From the NCBI GenBank assembly GCA_000711775.1, contig ARYC01001536.1, positions 1-64,000 on the forward strand: a stretch of 64,000 nucleotides of DNA, written 5' to 3'. Below the pieces are notes generated by a model. It had not been told where the DNA came from. It worked only from the letters and a program-made list of their open reading frames with translations, and searched no databases. The translations under genes and the position numbers were made by a program. The stretch comes from Oxytricha trifallax (Eukaryota > Ciliophora > Spirotrichea > Sporadotrichida > Oxytrichidae). The stretch's first letter is position 1, and each line of letters begins with the position of its first letter. Positions 22,601 to 36,145 of the stretch are shown here, piece by piece.

Positions 22601-23075
22601 TTTATCTATAAATTCAAAAATTATCAATTATAATATAATTCACACTATATTTGTTTATATTAAGCATAACTTTGATTTTCATAATTCCAATATCGATGAT
22701 TTAATATTGAATCTCTAATTTTTAATTGATCAATTTATTACAATAATACCTATCTTTAAATATATATTACACAGCTAACTGAAATTAAATCATGAATAAT
22801 TTACTTAATTGTCTAATTATATCATTACTTTATATATTTAGTCAAAGAATCGAACTATTAATATCACTATTTAAGCATTTTTAGTTTAATATTATTATAA
22901 TATTTAATAGAAATATATAAATTAGTTTTTCTAAAGAAAAATAGGATTATTATTTCTACGTCACTTCATATTTACTTTTAAATCAGAAACACAAAGAAAA
23001 CTTTAGAGTTAAATCAAACTTTTAAGAAAATAATTTACACATAGCAAAATTATGATAAGTACACACCTATAAAAC
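22601..23075. other. AT-rich divergent intergenic region
   Basis: About 475 bp between divergent start codons (22600 minus, 23076 plus). I see only AT-rich sequence. Confidence 0.4.
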
Positions 23076-24595
23076 ATGATGGGTTCCTTTAAGGAACTTT
23101 TTGATGAGACAACCTTCAATGACAACTCATTTCCAATATATTACTTATAAATTCATATAAAACTTAGTTCCAATTATAAAATTATGTCATATGTTATAGA
23201 TAAATCTACTTTTTTAAATATACTCATATACGATGTTTATTATTGCAACATTAATAACTTTCAGAATAATCACACTTTATCAGAAAGAGAAAATAGAATT
23301 CCATTTTCATCATAAATCCACTTTGATGAGAGATTTCTTGCAAAAGAGCAACATCAGAAACTTGACCTATACTCCCTACTTCTTGGCTCTCTCCGGAAAT
23401 ATGCAATCTTTTGTCTACATGTGGACTGAAATATTTGTCAAGCTTATTTCAAATGTATTAATTATAGCAATTTATAGTAAAATCACATAGTAAGTCAATT
23501 TACAATAAAATATTTTAGGTTTTAAATGTTAAATTTGAAAGAGAGCTATTTACATTGAGTGATGGCGGTACTATTGCACTAGATTGGGTTGTCGATCACG
23601 AAGGAGGTGTCCCTAAATCAGGTCACACAAGACCTATACTTTGTATGTTTTCTGGCTTAGCAGGCGGAAATGACAACCTCTACATGAGATCAATGATGAA
23701 AGAAGCCATTAGTTCTTATAAGAATCCTACCGGAAGTGGATAAGGGTATAAATGTGTAGTCGTAAATTTCAGAGGAGCTGCTGGAGTACCCATGACGTCA
23801 TCTAAGCTATATTGGCTAAATACCTGGGAAGACATATAAGAACCTCTTGAGTACATTTATGATAAGTATTCATGCGATGATATGGGTAAGAAAGTAAGGA
23901 ACATGTATAATGCCACTATACATTTAATAAACAATTTTAAATTAAATTTGTCATACGGCTACTCAGTCAGCCTGGGTGGAAGTTTACTAGCAAAATATTT
24001 GACAATTGTTGGTAAAAATACTCCCTTGTCAGGTGCCACAATTTATGTAATGCCTTTCAACATTAAAGATAACGCCCCTTTCTTCAGAAAGAACTTCTTC
24101 AAATTTTATGACTTTATGATGGGCTTTAACTTCCATTTGATTCTAAAGAATAAATTTGAAGATTTCAAGAAAGTAATGACTCCTGAGGAACTAGATCTAT
24201 ATACCTCCAGAGTAATGGCCAACAAATATAGTTTAATGGATATAGACTTCAACGTGATGATTCCATCTTTCAACTATAAAACTCTTGATGAGTATTATGA
24301 AGACTCTTAAGTTAAAGGTCACATAAACAAAATTAAGATCCCTACTTTCTTCCTTTAGTGTCACGATGATCCATGCCTTGATCCCAACCTCTACCCTATG
24401 AAAGAGTTCACTAAAAATGAATATGTCATTGCAGGTTTCACTTAAAAAGGCGGTCATTGTGGAAGTTTCACTGGTGGGCTTAAACCTGTTTAGTGGTTCC
24501 CAACTCCCCTTTTGGAATTTCTAGAATATATTTAAGTTTCTGAAAAGAAAGAGAAGAGCACAAAAGCTATTATTTCTAGAGTCTTTGCTAATTGA
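23076..24595 (+). CDS. ABHD1/ABHD3-type alpha/beta hydrolase (EMB8/YheT-like)
   Basis: ATG at 23076 (MMGSFKELFDETTFNDNSF), stop TGA 24593-24595. Signatures of the family: DGGTIALDWVVDHEGG, PILCMFSGLAGGNDNLYMR, CVVVNFRGAAGVPMTS, the nucleophile elbow YSVSLGGSLLAKYLT, and a late CHDDPCLDPNLYP followed by KGGHCGSF, which supply the acid and His. Members act as phospholipases or acyltransferase-like esterases at membranes; here the substrate is unknown. The elbow is SVSLG, so the first Gly of GxSxG is Ser, while the nucleophile is kept. Two IESs interrupt it: one around 23135-23275 (pointer not certain, TAT fits) and one at 23457-23529. Confidence 0.85.
23457..23529. other. IES, 73 bp, pointer AAATGT
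   Basis: AAATGT at 23451-23456 and 23524-23529. Removal joins KLISNV to KFERELFTLSDGG in frame. Confidence 0.8.
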
Positions 24596-24936
24596 TTTCA
24601 AGTCAATTAACTTTGACCATTAAGAAACTTTGCTCCTCCTTAGTTATATAAACAATTAATAATAATTAACAAAAACCTTTCAGCCTGTAAAGCTAAAAGC
24701 AACTATTTGTGCTAGATTGAGATTTGAACTCTTTCTCAAAAATCACAACTTATAAACCACACTTTGATAAATATTTAGGCAAGTATTAAAGTAACTAAAT
24801 TAATATTTCTTAAGAATCTTAACATGCATTCTATTTTTCTAATTTCATTTAATAAAAGCAAATTATTGCCATAGTAATTAGTAGCCATATTAAATTATAT
24901 TAATTAGCAAATATTGTAATAAATATAGAGATTAAA
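24596..24936. other. Intergenic region ABHD / RRS1
   Basis: About 340 bp, AT-rich. A stretch at 24715-24737 resembles the T-arm and acceptor end of a tRNA on the minus strand, but no matching 5' acceptor exists, so it is not called. Confidence 0.35.
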
Positions 24937-26111
24937 ATGACTGAAGTAGTAAATGCACTTAATGGGGCAACGCCCATGGCATCCCTTTACCCAAATCTTG
25001 AGCAAGGAAAGGCTGTAGGAGTCAACAAATACTGTGATATTGGAGCTCTTATGTTCGAAGACTGTTCTAGTTATACTGACAAGAAAGAAAAACAGATATT
25101 AGATGACACTAAGAAAAACTTATGCATCCTCTACAAGGAATTATAACTTAAATCTATGTAGCTTTATAGGTAAAGTTAATTATATTCGATTTGAAGAGAG
25201 AGCAGGTTAATGCTTTAGGAGAAGATGGTGAAATTCTTGAACATACCAGATCCATGTTTAGCGTACTCTTGCCACCTCCAAGAATAGTGACTCCAAGAGA
25301 GAAGCCAATTCCTAAAGAAAAGCCCATGACTAAATGGGAGAAATTCAGACTTGAGAGAGGTATGACGGTCCGTAACAAGAGATCCAGATTAGTTTTTGAC
25401 GAAATCACAAATGACTGGGTACCTAGATGGGGACATAACAGTAAGAAGAAGATTGAAGAGTCACATAACTGGCTTATGCTTGACAAGCCAAGCAATGAAG
25501 GCACAAATCCATTCACAAAGCTCAAGCAAGAAAAGAGAATGAATCTTGAGAAGGAAAATCTTAAGCGCATGAAAAATGAGGTTTACGCAGCTAAATAGAT
25601 GAAAGGAGCAAAGAATGAGGGATAGAGCACTCAAGTCTTGCCTCAAAAAGAAAATGGAAATGCAAAGGTTGATCATGATCTAGATAGACAGGCTGTTAAA
25701 AAGAGAGAGCGCAAATCACTCGAGAAGAGTTTCTAACTTGCTCAACTAAGTACTGTATTAAAAATTTCCATTTGTAGAAACATAAAAATTATATTTAAAC
25801 CATTTTAAAAGCCAAAAATCATTTAAAATACTGCTTCAATGGGCAAGTTTGACAGAAAAATTAGCAAGAAAGAACCAGATGCTCCAAATTCACAAAAGAT
25901 CTTAAAGAAGAAGAGCAACTCTTAAATGGCTGAGATGGAAAGAAATCCCAGAGTTGAAAAAGAGAGAAGTCTCAAGATTCTCGGATGGATGCAAAAGTCA
26001 GAAGAAGTTTAACACAGAACAAAAGCTGATGCTCATTTAGTTAATGCAGACAAAGTTGTCCAAAACACAATCAAAAGAAAGGAAAAGAAGAGATCAAAGG
26101 GAAAGAATTGA
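24937..26111 (+). CDS. RRS1: Ribosome biogenesis regulator RRS1
   Basis: ATG at 24937 (MTEVVNALNGATPMASLYPN), stop TGA 26109-26111. Key family blocks: YCDIGALMFED, FSVLLPPPRIVTPREKPIPK, PMTKWEKFRLERGM, NKRSRLVFDEITNDWVPRWG, and the terminal TASMGKFDRKI block that in other eukaryotes also ends RRS1. With RPF2 it brings the 5S RNP to pre-60S particles in the nucleolus. A 29 nt intron near 25170-25198 and an IES at 25756-25833 are removed; the IES junction falls exactly at QLSTASMGKFD. Basic, Lys/Arg-rich C-terminus as expected for a nucleolar RNA-binding factor. Confidence 0.92.
25756..25833. other. IES, 78 bp, pointer TACTG
   Basis: TACTG at 25751-25755 and 25829-25833. Its length is a multiple of three and it contains no TGA in frame, so the gene would also read through uncut. 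The conserved RRS1 word S-T-A-S-M-G-K-F only forms after removal. Confidence 0.8.
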
Positions 26112-26281
26112 AGAAATTTCTCAACTTAATTAAATACTATGTTTATTTACACAAGACAATTACTATATCAATTTTTTACGATTAAGATGAAGATTTGTAG
26201 ACAGATTTTCCAGTTTATAGCTGTGTTTGATAATAACTCTGAAATAAATTATTTATCAAACTAAAAGTCTTATATATCTTA

Positions 26282-27627
26282 ATGGGAAACTGCGGCTGCA
26301 AGAGCGACGGAAACGAGATAGATGAATATCTCAAAAGTAAGATTAACCAAGCCTAAAACATTCCTCCTTTTAGAGCATCATAAACCATGCATCAAACCAG
26401 AAAAGAACAACTATGAAATCACTTTATAGGATAGAAGTGTTGGTGATCGCGATTTATTCATAAGTGAATGCGATCTCTCCAGATATCTTAAACAAGATGG
26501 AAGAAGATCTTAAGCAAAGAATGGTAGTGGAGATGATGCTGCCGATGCAGGTACGTGAAACAAAATCTAAATAATCTATATATACTTTGATATTAATCGT
26601 TGAATTGAATTTAGAAATCGATCAAGAATTCTTGAAGGAAATATGCCAAATGAGTAGTTTATCTACCTCAAAGAGCTCCAATTTGGAGGGTGGGTTTGAT
26701 TCTAGCGGAAACTTCAGACCCTCAAATTAAGTCAAAGGACTCTGTAACACCAAGTTAATCAGAGAAGATTATGATATCTAACTTGATGGTGACTTTGGTT
26801 CAAATGGTAGACCAAGATTTAAGGAAGAGATTAAATTACCAACTCAATATGATTCAATTGATCTTAACGATCCAAATGACGAGGTACTTTTCTAAGGTGA
26901 GCTAGTTAAGTACAAGGCAGGCTTAAACCCAAGCTATTTGAATAGATGGATTTAGGTTACTGAAAAAGCTCTTAGAGTATTCAAGGGTAGATGCAACGCT
27001 ATTACTTGCTGCAATAAGCCTTTGACTGCTATCCCAATTTTAGCAATGAAGAAAGTCGAAAGAGTAAACTTCGACTTGTTCTTTAACAAAAGAGAAATGG
27101 AAAAGGCCGCTTCATTCAATCCTAACCAGTTCGAGATCTTTTTGAAGGATGATTTTATTGATATGTACTTAAGACCTGAATATGAATCCAGAGTTACCTG
27201 CAATCATGATGGTCATTCACATGGTGCCAACGAATCCAAAAATCACGGATCTCAAATTCAAGGTAATTCACCAGGAGCAAGAAACTTCCAATCATCTAAC
27301 CAAGCAAGTATGATGAGAGATTTAAGAAGTTCATCACCATCAAGATCAATTAAGCACTAATCTCCAGGTAAAGTGAGAGAAGCTGGCCCTAACTCACATG
27401 CTTTCACAGCTCCAGAAATGAAGCAACGCTTCCAAAACTTAGAAGAGGGTTAGAGATACTCTAACTTGCAAGACAAGATTATGCAATCTGTGAACACCCA
27501 AGGTTCATGGTCAAATAGAGAGGAGGAATGGTATTTCACTAACAAGAGACTCTTGTTCTCTACTAAATCCACTGAAATCACAGATTAGTGGGTTGAGAAG
27601 CTTAGTGCCTTGGTTACTACTGATTGA
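26282..27627 (+). CDS. N-acylated protein with a split PH-like domain
   Basis: ATG at 26282 begins MGNCGCKSDGNE: Gly2 and adjacent cysteines form a typical myristoylation/palmitoylation start, so membrane anchoring is likely. Introns with GT..AG ends are at 26337-26373 and 26551-26614. The C-terminal half begins like a PH domain (GELVKYKAGLNPSYLNRWIQV, ALRVFKG) and, after a Ser/His-rich insertion (HDGHSHGANESKNHG), finishes with EEWYFTNKRLLFSTKS and ITDQWVEKLSALVTTD. This looks like the last strands and C-terminal helix with its Trp, implying a PH fold split by an insertion. Stop is TGA 27625-27627. A membrane-bound signalling or adaptor role is inferred, not shown. No IES seen. Confidence 0.75.
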
Positions 27628-28265
27628 TTTATGCATATCAGCAACTCATAGCAATAATGGGAATTCATAAAACTAATAAGCAATTTTTTAACAAGATTAA
27701 CTGGAAATTAAAAAACAAATAGATAGAATATAATTCACTTTAAATTTAAGAATTATTTTATTTATTTACAGATTTAAGAAAATTTAATTTCCCAAAAATG
27801 ATCAGAATATAATTTCAATATTAAAGTAATAAAATTCTAAAATTAATCATATATCCTTAAACCATTATAATTTTTATAGTAATTTATTATTGTAAATCAA
27901 CTTATATTATCCATTTTGTATTTATATTTGATTTCTAAGTAAGTATAAAACTAACAATAAAAAAAATTATTGAAATCTTCCCAGAATTATATATACTATT
28001 AGTACTAAGCAACAATTACAGCTAATTAAGCAAATAACTTATAATTTATTATATGAGTTTAAGACAAATTTATGTTATTAAATTTCTAATATTTAGAGGT
28101 TTTTGGGATTATATTCATAAAGTCACTAAAATCAGAAACAAATTTGGAGAAACCATAAAAAAGCCTTATTTAACAATTAATCATTGAAAATTGTTTTTAT
28201 TAGAGAAATTTAATTACAGCATATATAAATAATAAGAAATCGATTTTATTAGAATAATTATTGAT
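27628..28265. other. Very AT-rich intergenic region
   Basis: About 640 bp of low-complexity AT sequence before the foldback element. Nothing definable. Confidence 0.4.
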
Positions 28266-29242
28266 ATTAAGCAAGTATAATTAAAATGGGGAGACTGTTA
28301 AAATTAAATCAAAAAAGAGATCAATTAAAATTATGATCATCTCAATACACAAGAGTTAAGATCCAACAGTCACTATTTTGAATTAAGTTTGAGTAGATCC
28401 TTATTTAATTTTAATGTACTAATCAACTAACTAAAAATGGAATTTCTTTGTTTTTTCATCTTTTTTAACTTTTTCTATTTTTTGTTCATCGATCAAGTAG
28501 ATGCTGTAGCTGATCTTCAAGTTTTTTCATAATTTTCATAGATATCTTCAGGGTATCTTCAGGATATCTTCCTCAAAAATAAAATTGAAAGTGAGGTATG
28601 GAGAGTGTGGAGCCCAATATTGACATTAATAGTAGTAATAGCACTAATAATCTCAAAATCAAGCATTATTATGAGTCTGGGAGAAATTCTAGAGAATTTC
28701 AAAATTTTACATCACTGATTTTTTCTTAGTTTTCATCAATATCATCTTCATCATCATCTTCAACATTAGACATCACATCTATGAATTTTAGAAAAACAAG
28801 ATATATTTGAAAAAATCCCAGACTCATAATAATGCTTGATTTTGAGATTATTAGTGCTATTACTACTATTAATGTCAATATTGGGCTCCACACTCTCCAT
28901 ACTCTCCACACTCTCCACACTTTAAATTTTTTGAGGAAGATATCCTGAAGATACCCTGAAGATATCTATGAAAATTATGAAAAAACTTGAAGATCAGCTA
29001 CAGCATCTACTTGATCGATGAACAAAAAATAGAAAAAATCAAAAAAGATGAAAAAAAAAAAAAATTCCATTTTTAGTTAGTTGATTAATACATTAAAATT
29101 AAATAAGGATCTACTCAAACTTAATTCAAAATAGTGACTGTTGGATCTTAACTCTTGTGTATTGAGATGATCATAATTTTAATTGATCTCTTTTTTGATT
29201 TAATTTTAACAGTCTCCCCATTTTAATTATACTTGCTTAATA
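28266..29242. repeat. 0.98 kb foldback element abutting a start codon
   Basis: Left arm about 28266-28680 and right arm about 28822-29242 are near-perfect reverse complements (ends ATTAAGCAAGTATAATT... / ...AATTATACTTGCTTAAT). The central spacer is about 140 bp. The arms include a short tandem of GAAGATATCCTGAAGATACC type and repeated CTCCACACTCTC. The outer end stops at the ATG of the RING gene (29243). No plausible protein. Confidence 0.85.
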
Positions 29243-32200
29243 ATGGAATCGTCAATAGCAGCTGGGTAATAAAACAAATAAGACTAAGAAGTTAATATTA
29301 AGAGAAAAATTAAATATTTTGATCAAAGAAATATTAAAAATAGTTTGACTAATTTGTAAAATTATTCATCAGATTTATTGCAGTAAAGTCTGATTATATT
29401 TATTATATTGGCTTTTTTTTCAAGAAATTACTTAATAACTGTCGCTAGATTAAATAAATGACTTTGATTAATTAATAAATATTAATGTATAAAATTAAAC
29501 TAAAATTTTAATTTAAATGATGCAATGAAATTGGCATTTAAAAATGTAATCTAATTAAATTTAATTTTCATCGAATTATTTAAAAATATGTCTATTTTAT
29601 GCCAATATCTATATTATTTATATTTTCGTATATAGAAATTTTTAATAATGAATATAATAATAAATTAAAAAACCTTTTACTATTCCGTATAAATTATTAT
29701 TAAATACATTTGGATTTTGATTTTTTTATGTAAAAAAAACTTTCTTTTAGTTTTATAATCTATTAAAAGAGTATTTTGATTTTCATTTATTGATAAATAT
29801 TAAATAAACCCTTTAAAAAGTATTATAATAATTAGAAACTTAATATTCGTTAATTATATATTTAATGAAAAATTATTCTTTTATTATTATTACTAATATT
29901 GGGGCCAACCAAAGAACGCCTTCACAAACCAGCAACAATAATAAACCAATAATTCCAACTCTCTCCCTTAGTAAACAGAGCTCAGGAGCTGCCAATATGC
30001 AATGCAGCAACTGTGGTGAGCCATATGATCTCAAAAATAATACTCCATATGTGCTGAGCTGCAATCATACAGGTAAATTATAAGAAAAACTACAAAATAA
30101 ACAACATAAAATTTATACTTTGTACAACATATTATATTTAAGAATTTTAAAAAGTCTCATTAGAGAGTGAAAATATAATACTTTCTTACACACTTCACTT
30201 ATTAAAGCATTTGAATTGATCAAAAATAAAATCAATCTTTTAATTTATTGATTTTTTATTTTAAATTGATTTCTATAAAAATGTTTGATATGTTTAAAGC
30301 ACAACCAGAATCAGCTGAATTTATATTTTATTAAATTTGCTTCTCTTGGAAAACTATTTAATCCTTTTATTTCTGAAATTAATCACTTTTTTACTATAGT
30401 GTGCAAGTAATGCTTAAAGAATGCAAATAAAGTCAAGTGGGAGTTCATGTGCAAATTTGATGGAACAGTTGTCCCTAGGGAGTTATATTTGTTTTGTTAT
30501 GATAAAAAATTAATTAAATTTAATATAAATATATATGCTTAAAATGACATTTTTTTAGAGTTAATTGCCAAACTTCAGAAAAATTCTGAAATTATAAATC
30601 GAATAAAGAATCGCAAAGCAGGAGGAAGTCCATCTACTTAAAATTAATTTCCAGTTAGGATGTGAATCTATATTAATTTAAAGTTAAATACCATTATATT
30701 TGCTCTCGATCTTCATAACAAAAAGATAATCTATAATTAATGATTAATTTAATGCGAATGGAGACCATGAAAGCGTAAAAGCAAAAAGATATTGAAACAT
30801 CAATGAATAAGAGTTAATCAGATAATATAGAATAATTTCCATCGGATTCTACAAATACATAGGCATTGCAGAATTATCAATAGTAACTATAAATGCAATA
30901 AACATAAATTTGTTTATAATAAAAGTGCTACAGATAATGATAATTCTTTATAAATATTTTTAATTGATTTAGCATTAGTAGAAACAACAATAATTTATAT
31001 AAAGTAAGTAGTATGAAATTTATCTAAGAGGATAGGAAATTATTCTATCAAGTAATATCAAATCAAAGTCTTATATAAGTTCAATTAATTTACTATGATC
31101 GTCTAGTCTAACTTTTATCCTATTTTTTATATGAGTTTTAGCAGCAATCTGTGTCCTTGTTTAATGGAGATTACGCAACTAAAAAAACGCAAGACGTTCT
31201 TAGCATAGACAGCAGTCCACAGATGCAACAAGTTCGCATGGATTTTTAGATGAGTAGCTTGCCTGTATCTATAAATGCTCATGTAGAAGAGAAAAATCAG
31301 TTCAAAGTTAAAAAAAATAAAATATTCTTAATTATTGTATCTCTAAATGAAACATTTCATATATGGTCATATTTTATAAAGTTGATTAATCTAGGTCAGA
31401 CTAGAGATCATTTATATCAAATTATAATAATTAATAATCTATTTATTTATTATTTTTTAATTAATTTTAAGAATCACCTACTAGTTTGCACAACACCTAC
31501 AAGAACAGTATTTAAATGCAGAATTAGGAGCAATACAAAATAATAGATGAATTAGTGGACGAAGAATCAAAGTCTTCAATTTATAATAAAACCAATGGTG
31601 GAGACCACAGTATGCGATAATCCTAAGTATTAACTAGTAATTAAGTAGTGCCTTTGGGTAAGGGGAATCTTATGACTATCGTAGATTAGGACACACCTAA
31701 GATTGGGGGAGGAAGCAAATTTTTCAATATTATAATTGTGGAAAAATTTAAGAATAATTTAAGGATTAAAAGTGTGCATTTAACTGTGTTTATTGTTAAA
31801 TTATTTCTACTAATTAATAGCAGCAGCGATGTTAATCAGTAAAGTTAAAGATAATCATAAAGAGATAGATAAGCTTAAATTTAAGCCACAAGTGTAGATT
31901 AATTTAATGATGAACGACTTGAAACAATTCATGAATAAGAAATCTCTCATCAAAATGACTTTTTATAAAAATAATGTATTCAAATATGATATGATTATTA
32001 ATACTCTAAATAGTGTTTTTCTTTTTGACAGTTATACTTAAAATTACAATAAAAACTATGTGCTAAGTATACACTAAGAAGATGATCAAAATAGGAATGA
32101 CTTAATTTTTTCATAAAAAAATTTAATCGATAAAACGGAGATTAATTAATCTGAGGGTCCAATTAACTTAGGCGATAGAGTTTCTCCCAATGCTATGTTT

Positions 32201-35200
32201 TAGCATCCATCTTTTCAAGGTTAGCAAGTAAGTATGACTGATATAGGATCCAACATTAGAATTAGCAGGAACGAACCTGAAATGAATAATAGCAATTTTT
32301 ATTAATTGGCTATATTAATACTACTTATAACTTATTCAAATGAATTCAGTCACACTTTATATATTTAATTTGCCTGAAATGACCTTAATTTCTAAAAACT
32401 TTGGAGATAATAATACTCAGCCAGCTTAATTTAAAATCGAGATAGAACATGTATCAAGAGTCAATTCCTCATCTCTTCCAATCCCTAATAATGAGACCAT
32501 CGAAGAATAAAAAGTTCACCCAAATAACGTACATAGCAAATTAGCCTAAATTCATCAAACACAATCGCAAGAGTACAGCCCTGGGAACTATATTGATAGT
32601 GGAGACGAAAGCTTGGTTACAGATGCCATGTTCAAAAATTCTACAACACCATCTAACGATCATCTTATTTATTAAAATAGCATAGGAAATTTAACTGGAA
32701 GTGAATACCAAAATATCACATAAGCTCTACAATCAAGATAGGAAAACTTTGATAAATTAAAATTATATATTACTATTATTATTATTGATTCAATGAATAA
32801 AAATGCTTAATATGCCAAGCAGAACGATCCTAATTCATAAAATAGTAAAAAGCAATTTTTATTTTATATTTATATTGTAAGGTTCTTACCAAGGATCAGT
32901 CTCTTCAAATAATCAATAAGTCTAAAACAGAGACCCGAGCCCTTAAACAAGTAAATAAATGAACTAAAACAATGATCAACTATAATACTAATCTTTTCCA
33001 GATGAAGGTTTTGTCAACAATCAGAGCTCTTTGCAACCTTCAAGTTTTTTATTATATAATTTTGCTATATTTTAAAGCCCCACAGCAGTTTTGAAATCTC
33101 ATAGAGATCACAATGCAGCAAACGACATAGATGAAAAATTCAAAATAGAATAGTAACTTTAGCATAATCATTAAATTCCAGACCAACAAGTTAATTTACA
33201 AAGTTAGAGAGAAATCTATCACAAAAATCTTCACTAATTGTAAAGTGCACAGCATGATTTTCAAAATGAAATAAAATAGATTAAACCTTCGCATAGTCAC
33301 CAAATCTCTGATGAAATTTACTCTAATGATATGATTAACCTAAACACTAATATTTTTGTTATTCATTTAAAAATATAACTTAAATTCTTCTGCAAATTTG
33401 AATTAAATATTTATAAGCTCAACACAATTGATTTGAACAATAATAACCTTAATGGAATTACTGAAACATATGAAGTAGATACCCCAGGATAGGGAGGCAC
33501 AAACACAAATTAAGATGCTTCAAAAAAGAAAAAGAAGAAAGGTAAACAGTAATTTAACTATTTTACTTTCAATAATTTCTCATAAAGTTTAAGAAGAAAA
33601 AGAAGCGAGGCAGTGGAGTTAATATGACTTCAGTTATTGATGAAAGTACACATTAATTTTTTATACATAAACCTATTTTTTATAAGTCAGTACGAGTATA
33701 CAATAGTGCAGGATGACGTATCCTCAGAACATAATCTGGCTAAAAGCAGAAAGAGTATGAAAAACTTAAAGAACCTCCTTCTTGATTAAAACCAAGAATC
33801 TACACCGTAACTTGGAACGAAGCAATAATCAAAATAAGACTAATAAGATGAATATTAAGAATAAATTAACGATATCAATTAAAATGATATGCAAAAATTT
33901 AGTAATGATAATTAAAATGATGTGTAGCTTCAATAGTAAGATATAGTAAATTCTTAGAAAATACTTGACTAGATTCTTTAAAATGAAGAGCAATTTGTTA
34001 ATGAATTCAAACCAAGCCTATAAAGCTTCGATGAGAATAGATAAAGCAGGCATTAAAGTTTGAAGAATTTATAGTATGAGCTAAATTAGATTGAATAAAA
34101 TTTCTAAACTAATCCGAATTACTAAACCCTGAGCTATGTTCCACCACATATGAAATCAAAGAAATTTAGATAGCAGAAAGTTGTATCATAGGAAATTAAC
34201 TCTTAAATGAAAGTTGAGCCATCTGTATAAATTTAAATATTATTCTAAATTTCTCTATGAATTCTCATTATTATAGATAGCTTAGCCCTAGTGAAAAACA
34301 TCTCATAAATTCCATCTAGAATAGAATCAGCCCACTCATATAACTTGATAGTTTAAAAGCCAGTGATACATGTTTCTCCAAATATTAATGATAAATAGAG
34401 TTATGTTACTTAGCTTAGGAAGATTCAAGACGGAATACCTCCTTTTAATACAAGTGTTGGAGGTCAAATGAGGTTTTAAGCTCTTAATTCTAAAAGTTAA
34501 ACTTAGCTTCCTGATATAAATGGAAGAGAAAATTCAATAAATAGGTCTCATATGTAGGGTCAGCTCTAAAGCGTTATCAATCAAGATTTCAGTAAAACCA
34601 CTCTTCCTGTAAGAGTAGCTTATAATTCTGGAGTGAATAGGAGTCATTAACCTGAAGCTTTAGAAGAAAATAAAAATGAAGAATCCGCAGATATTCATTT
34701 AAGATCATAAGGGAATGCACCACTATATAATAATAGACTCTAGAACAACAATTACATGAGCTCTCAAAATATGCCGTACTATCAAAATGATAATACTTAA
34801 AATACGGATATGGGAACGACAACTAATTATCAAATGAGCCCGCCTTACTCAAGCAAACCAGATAGAATAGATTCAGACAACTTTTAAAATCAGAAAAATA
34901 ATGTGAACTAATTTGACAGCATGAATGAAAATTTTGTATCAACTCCTGGATCTAGAGCATCCAGCAAGGCTTCTTTGAGAAATCACACATAAAATCTTAC
35001 AAATGTTGACCCTTCTCTTAGTCCAGTACCTACATAATAAGGAATTATAATGCCCCTTTAAGATAAGTGCAAATTTCATCCCAGAGAAAGTATAAAATAT
35101 TTCTGCAGAGATCCAGCTTGTCTTATTGGACTCTGTCCTGATTGTATCATTGAGCATTCAATTTAAAAGACATTTATTAGATTTAACAAAAAAAAAGGGT

Positions 35201-35988
35201 TTTTATTTATTCCAAGCATGATTTCTTGGCAGCTAATGAGTTAGCAGCTTTTGAAATAAAATAAGTAGTTAAACAAGCTTAAAGACGCTGTAAAAACCAA
35301 GTTAAACTCTAAAAAGACCTCAAACAATAAACAGAGAAAAAACTTTCTTCTTTGAATCGATAGAGAAGCGATGAGTTTCATAGAATTCATTGTTACTTCA
35401 ATGAACTGCATAGAGAACTGGATGAACGAGAATCGCAACTAAATAACATGTTTAATGAAGAAATAAGAGACATAGAGAGTTAACTTATGAAAGACATGCA
35501 GAACATACAATTAAATTACTCTGATAATGTGAAAATATTCAAGAAATTAAAAATGCTAATCGAGCAACAGTGTAAGCAGTTCATTATTTTATATTTTAAT
35601 TTAGAGATATCTTAAGATACAGCGGTAGTAGGGAATGCAGAATTTGCTTATTAGCTCAATAACTTAACAATTTAGAAAGAACAGATCGTTTAGAATAAAG
35701 TGTTTTATGTACAGTTTGATGAAAACAAACATGATATCATTACTCCTACCTATGCCTTGGATTTAGCTACTAAAATTATATATTTATAGTATAATTTATA
35801 TTGCTACTGAAAAAGCAAAGATATAGAGTATTGGAAGATTAATAGCTGCTAACTCAGATGAAGATATCATACATCCTTAATAATTAATCAATCACTCGCA
35901 AAGACCTTCAGCTACTTTTCCAACATTGATAGATGCTTAAAATTTAATAGAAAACCTTCCAAATTAAAATATTGCTAATTTTTTATTG
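29243..35988 (+). CDS. RING - B-box - coiled-coil (TRIM-like) protein, interrupted by many IESs
   Basis: The first segment is ATG GAA TCG ... (MESSIAAG) at 29243-29266. An IES with pointer TGGG joins it to ANQRTPSQTSNNN at 29904. A RING-type finger follows: CSNCGEPYDLKNN..VLSCNHT, then across an intron (about 30071-30399) VCKQCLKN...FMCKFDGTVVP. A long Asn/Gln/Ser linker (30540-35000) is broken repeatedly by frame changes typical of IESs. A B-box follows at 35068-35157 (CKFHPRESIKYFCRDPACL, CPDCIIEH), then a helical coiled coil (FLAANELAAFEIKQVV ... RELDERESQLNNMFNEE). This order is the RBCC arrangement of TRIM E3 ubiquitin ligases. The finger ends in Asp rather than Cys (CKFDG), so E2 binding is uncertain. 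The 3' end is approximate: I found no secure in-frame TGA before the next gene. Confidence 0.7.
29267..29903. other. IES, 637 bp, pointer TGGG
   Basis: TGGG at 29263-29266 and 29900-29903. Removal links the short first coding segment MESSIAAG to ANQRTPSQ in frame. Interior is low-complexity AT. Confidence 0.65.
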
Positions 35989-36145
35989 AATTAATACTTT
36001 AATTTTAAAATATAAGAAATTAATATTAAATAATATGAGCTCCTTGCCATAGAATAACATTAAGAAATCAGTTTATATTCACATAACATAACCTATTAAG
36101 TCTAGATGTATTAAATTATCGTCAAATAATATAATATAAAAGAAA

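Noticed and set aside
24690..24760. tRNA-like stretch on the minus strand (T-arm word GAGTTCAAATCTC and a CTAGC end)
   Set aside because: No complementary 5' acceptor strand or D/anticodon arms at proper distance; at best a tRNA-derived remnant.
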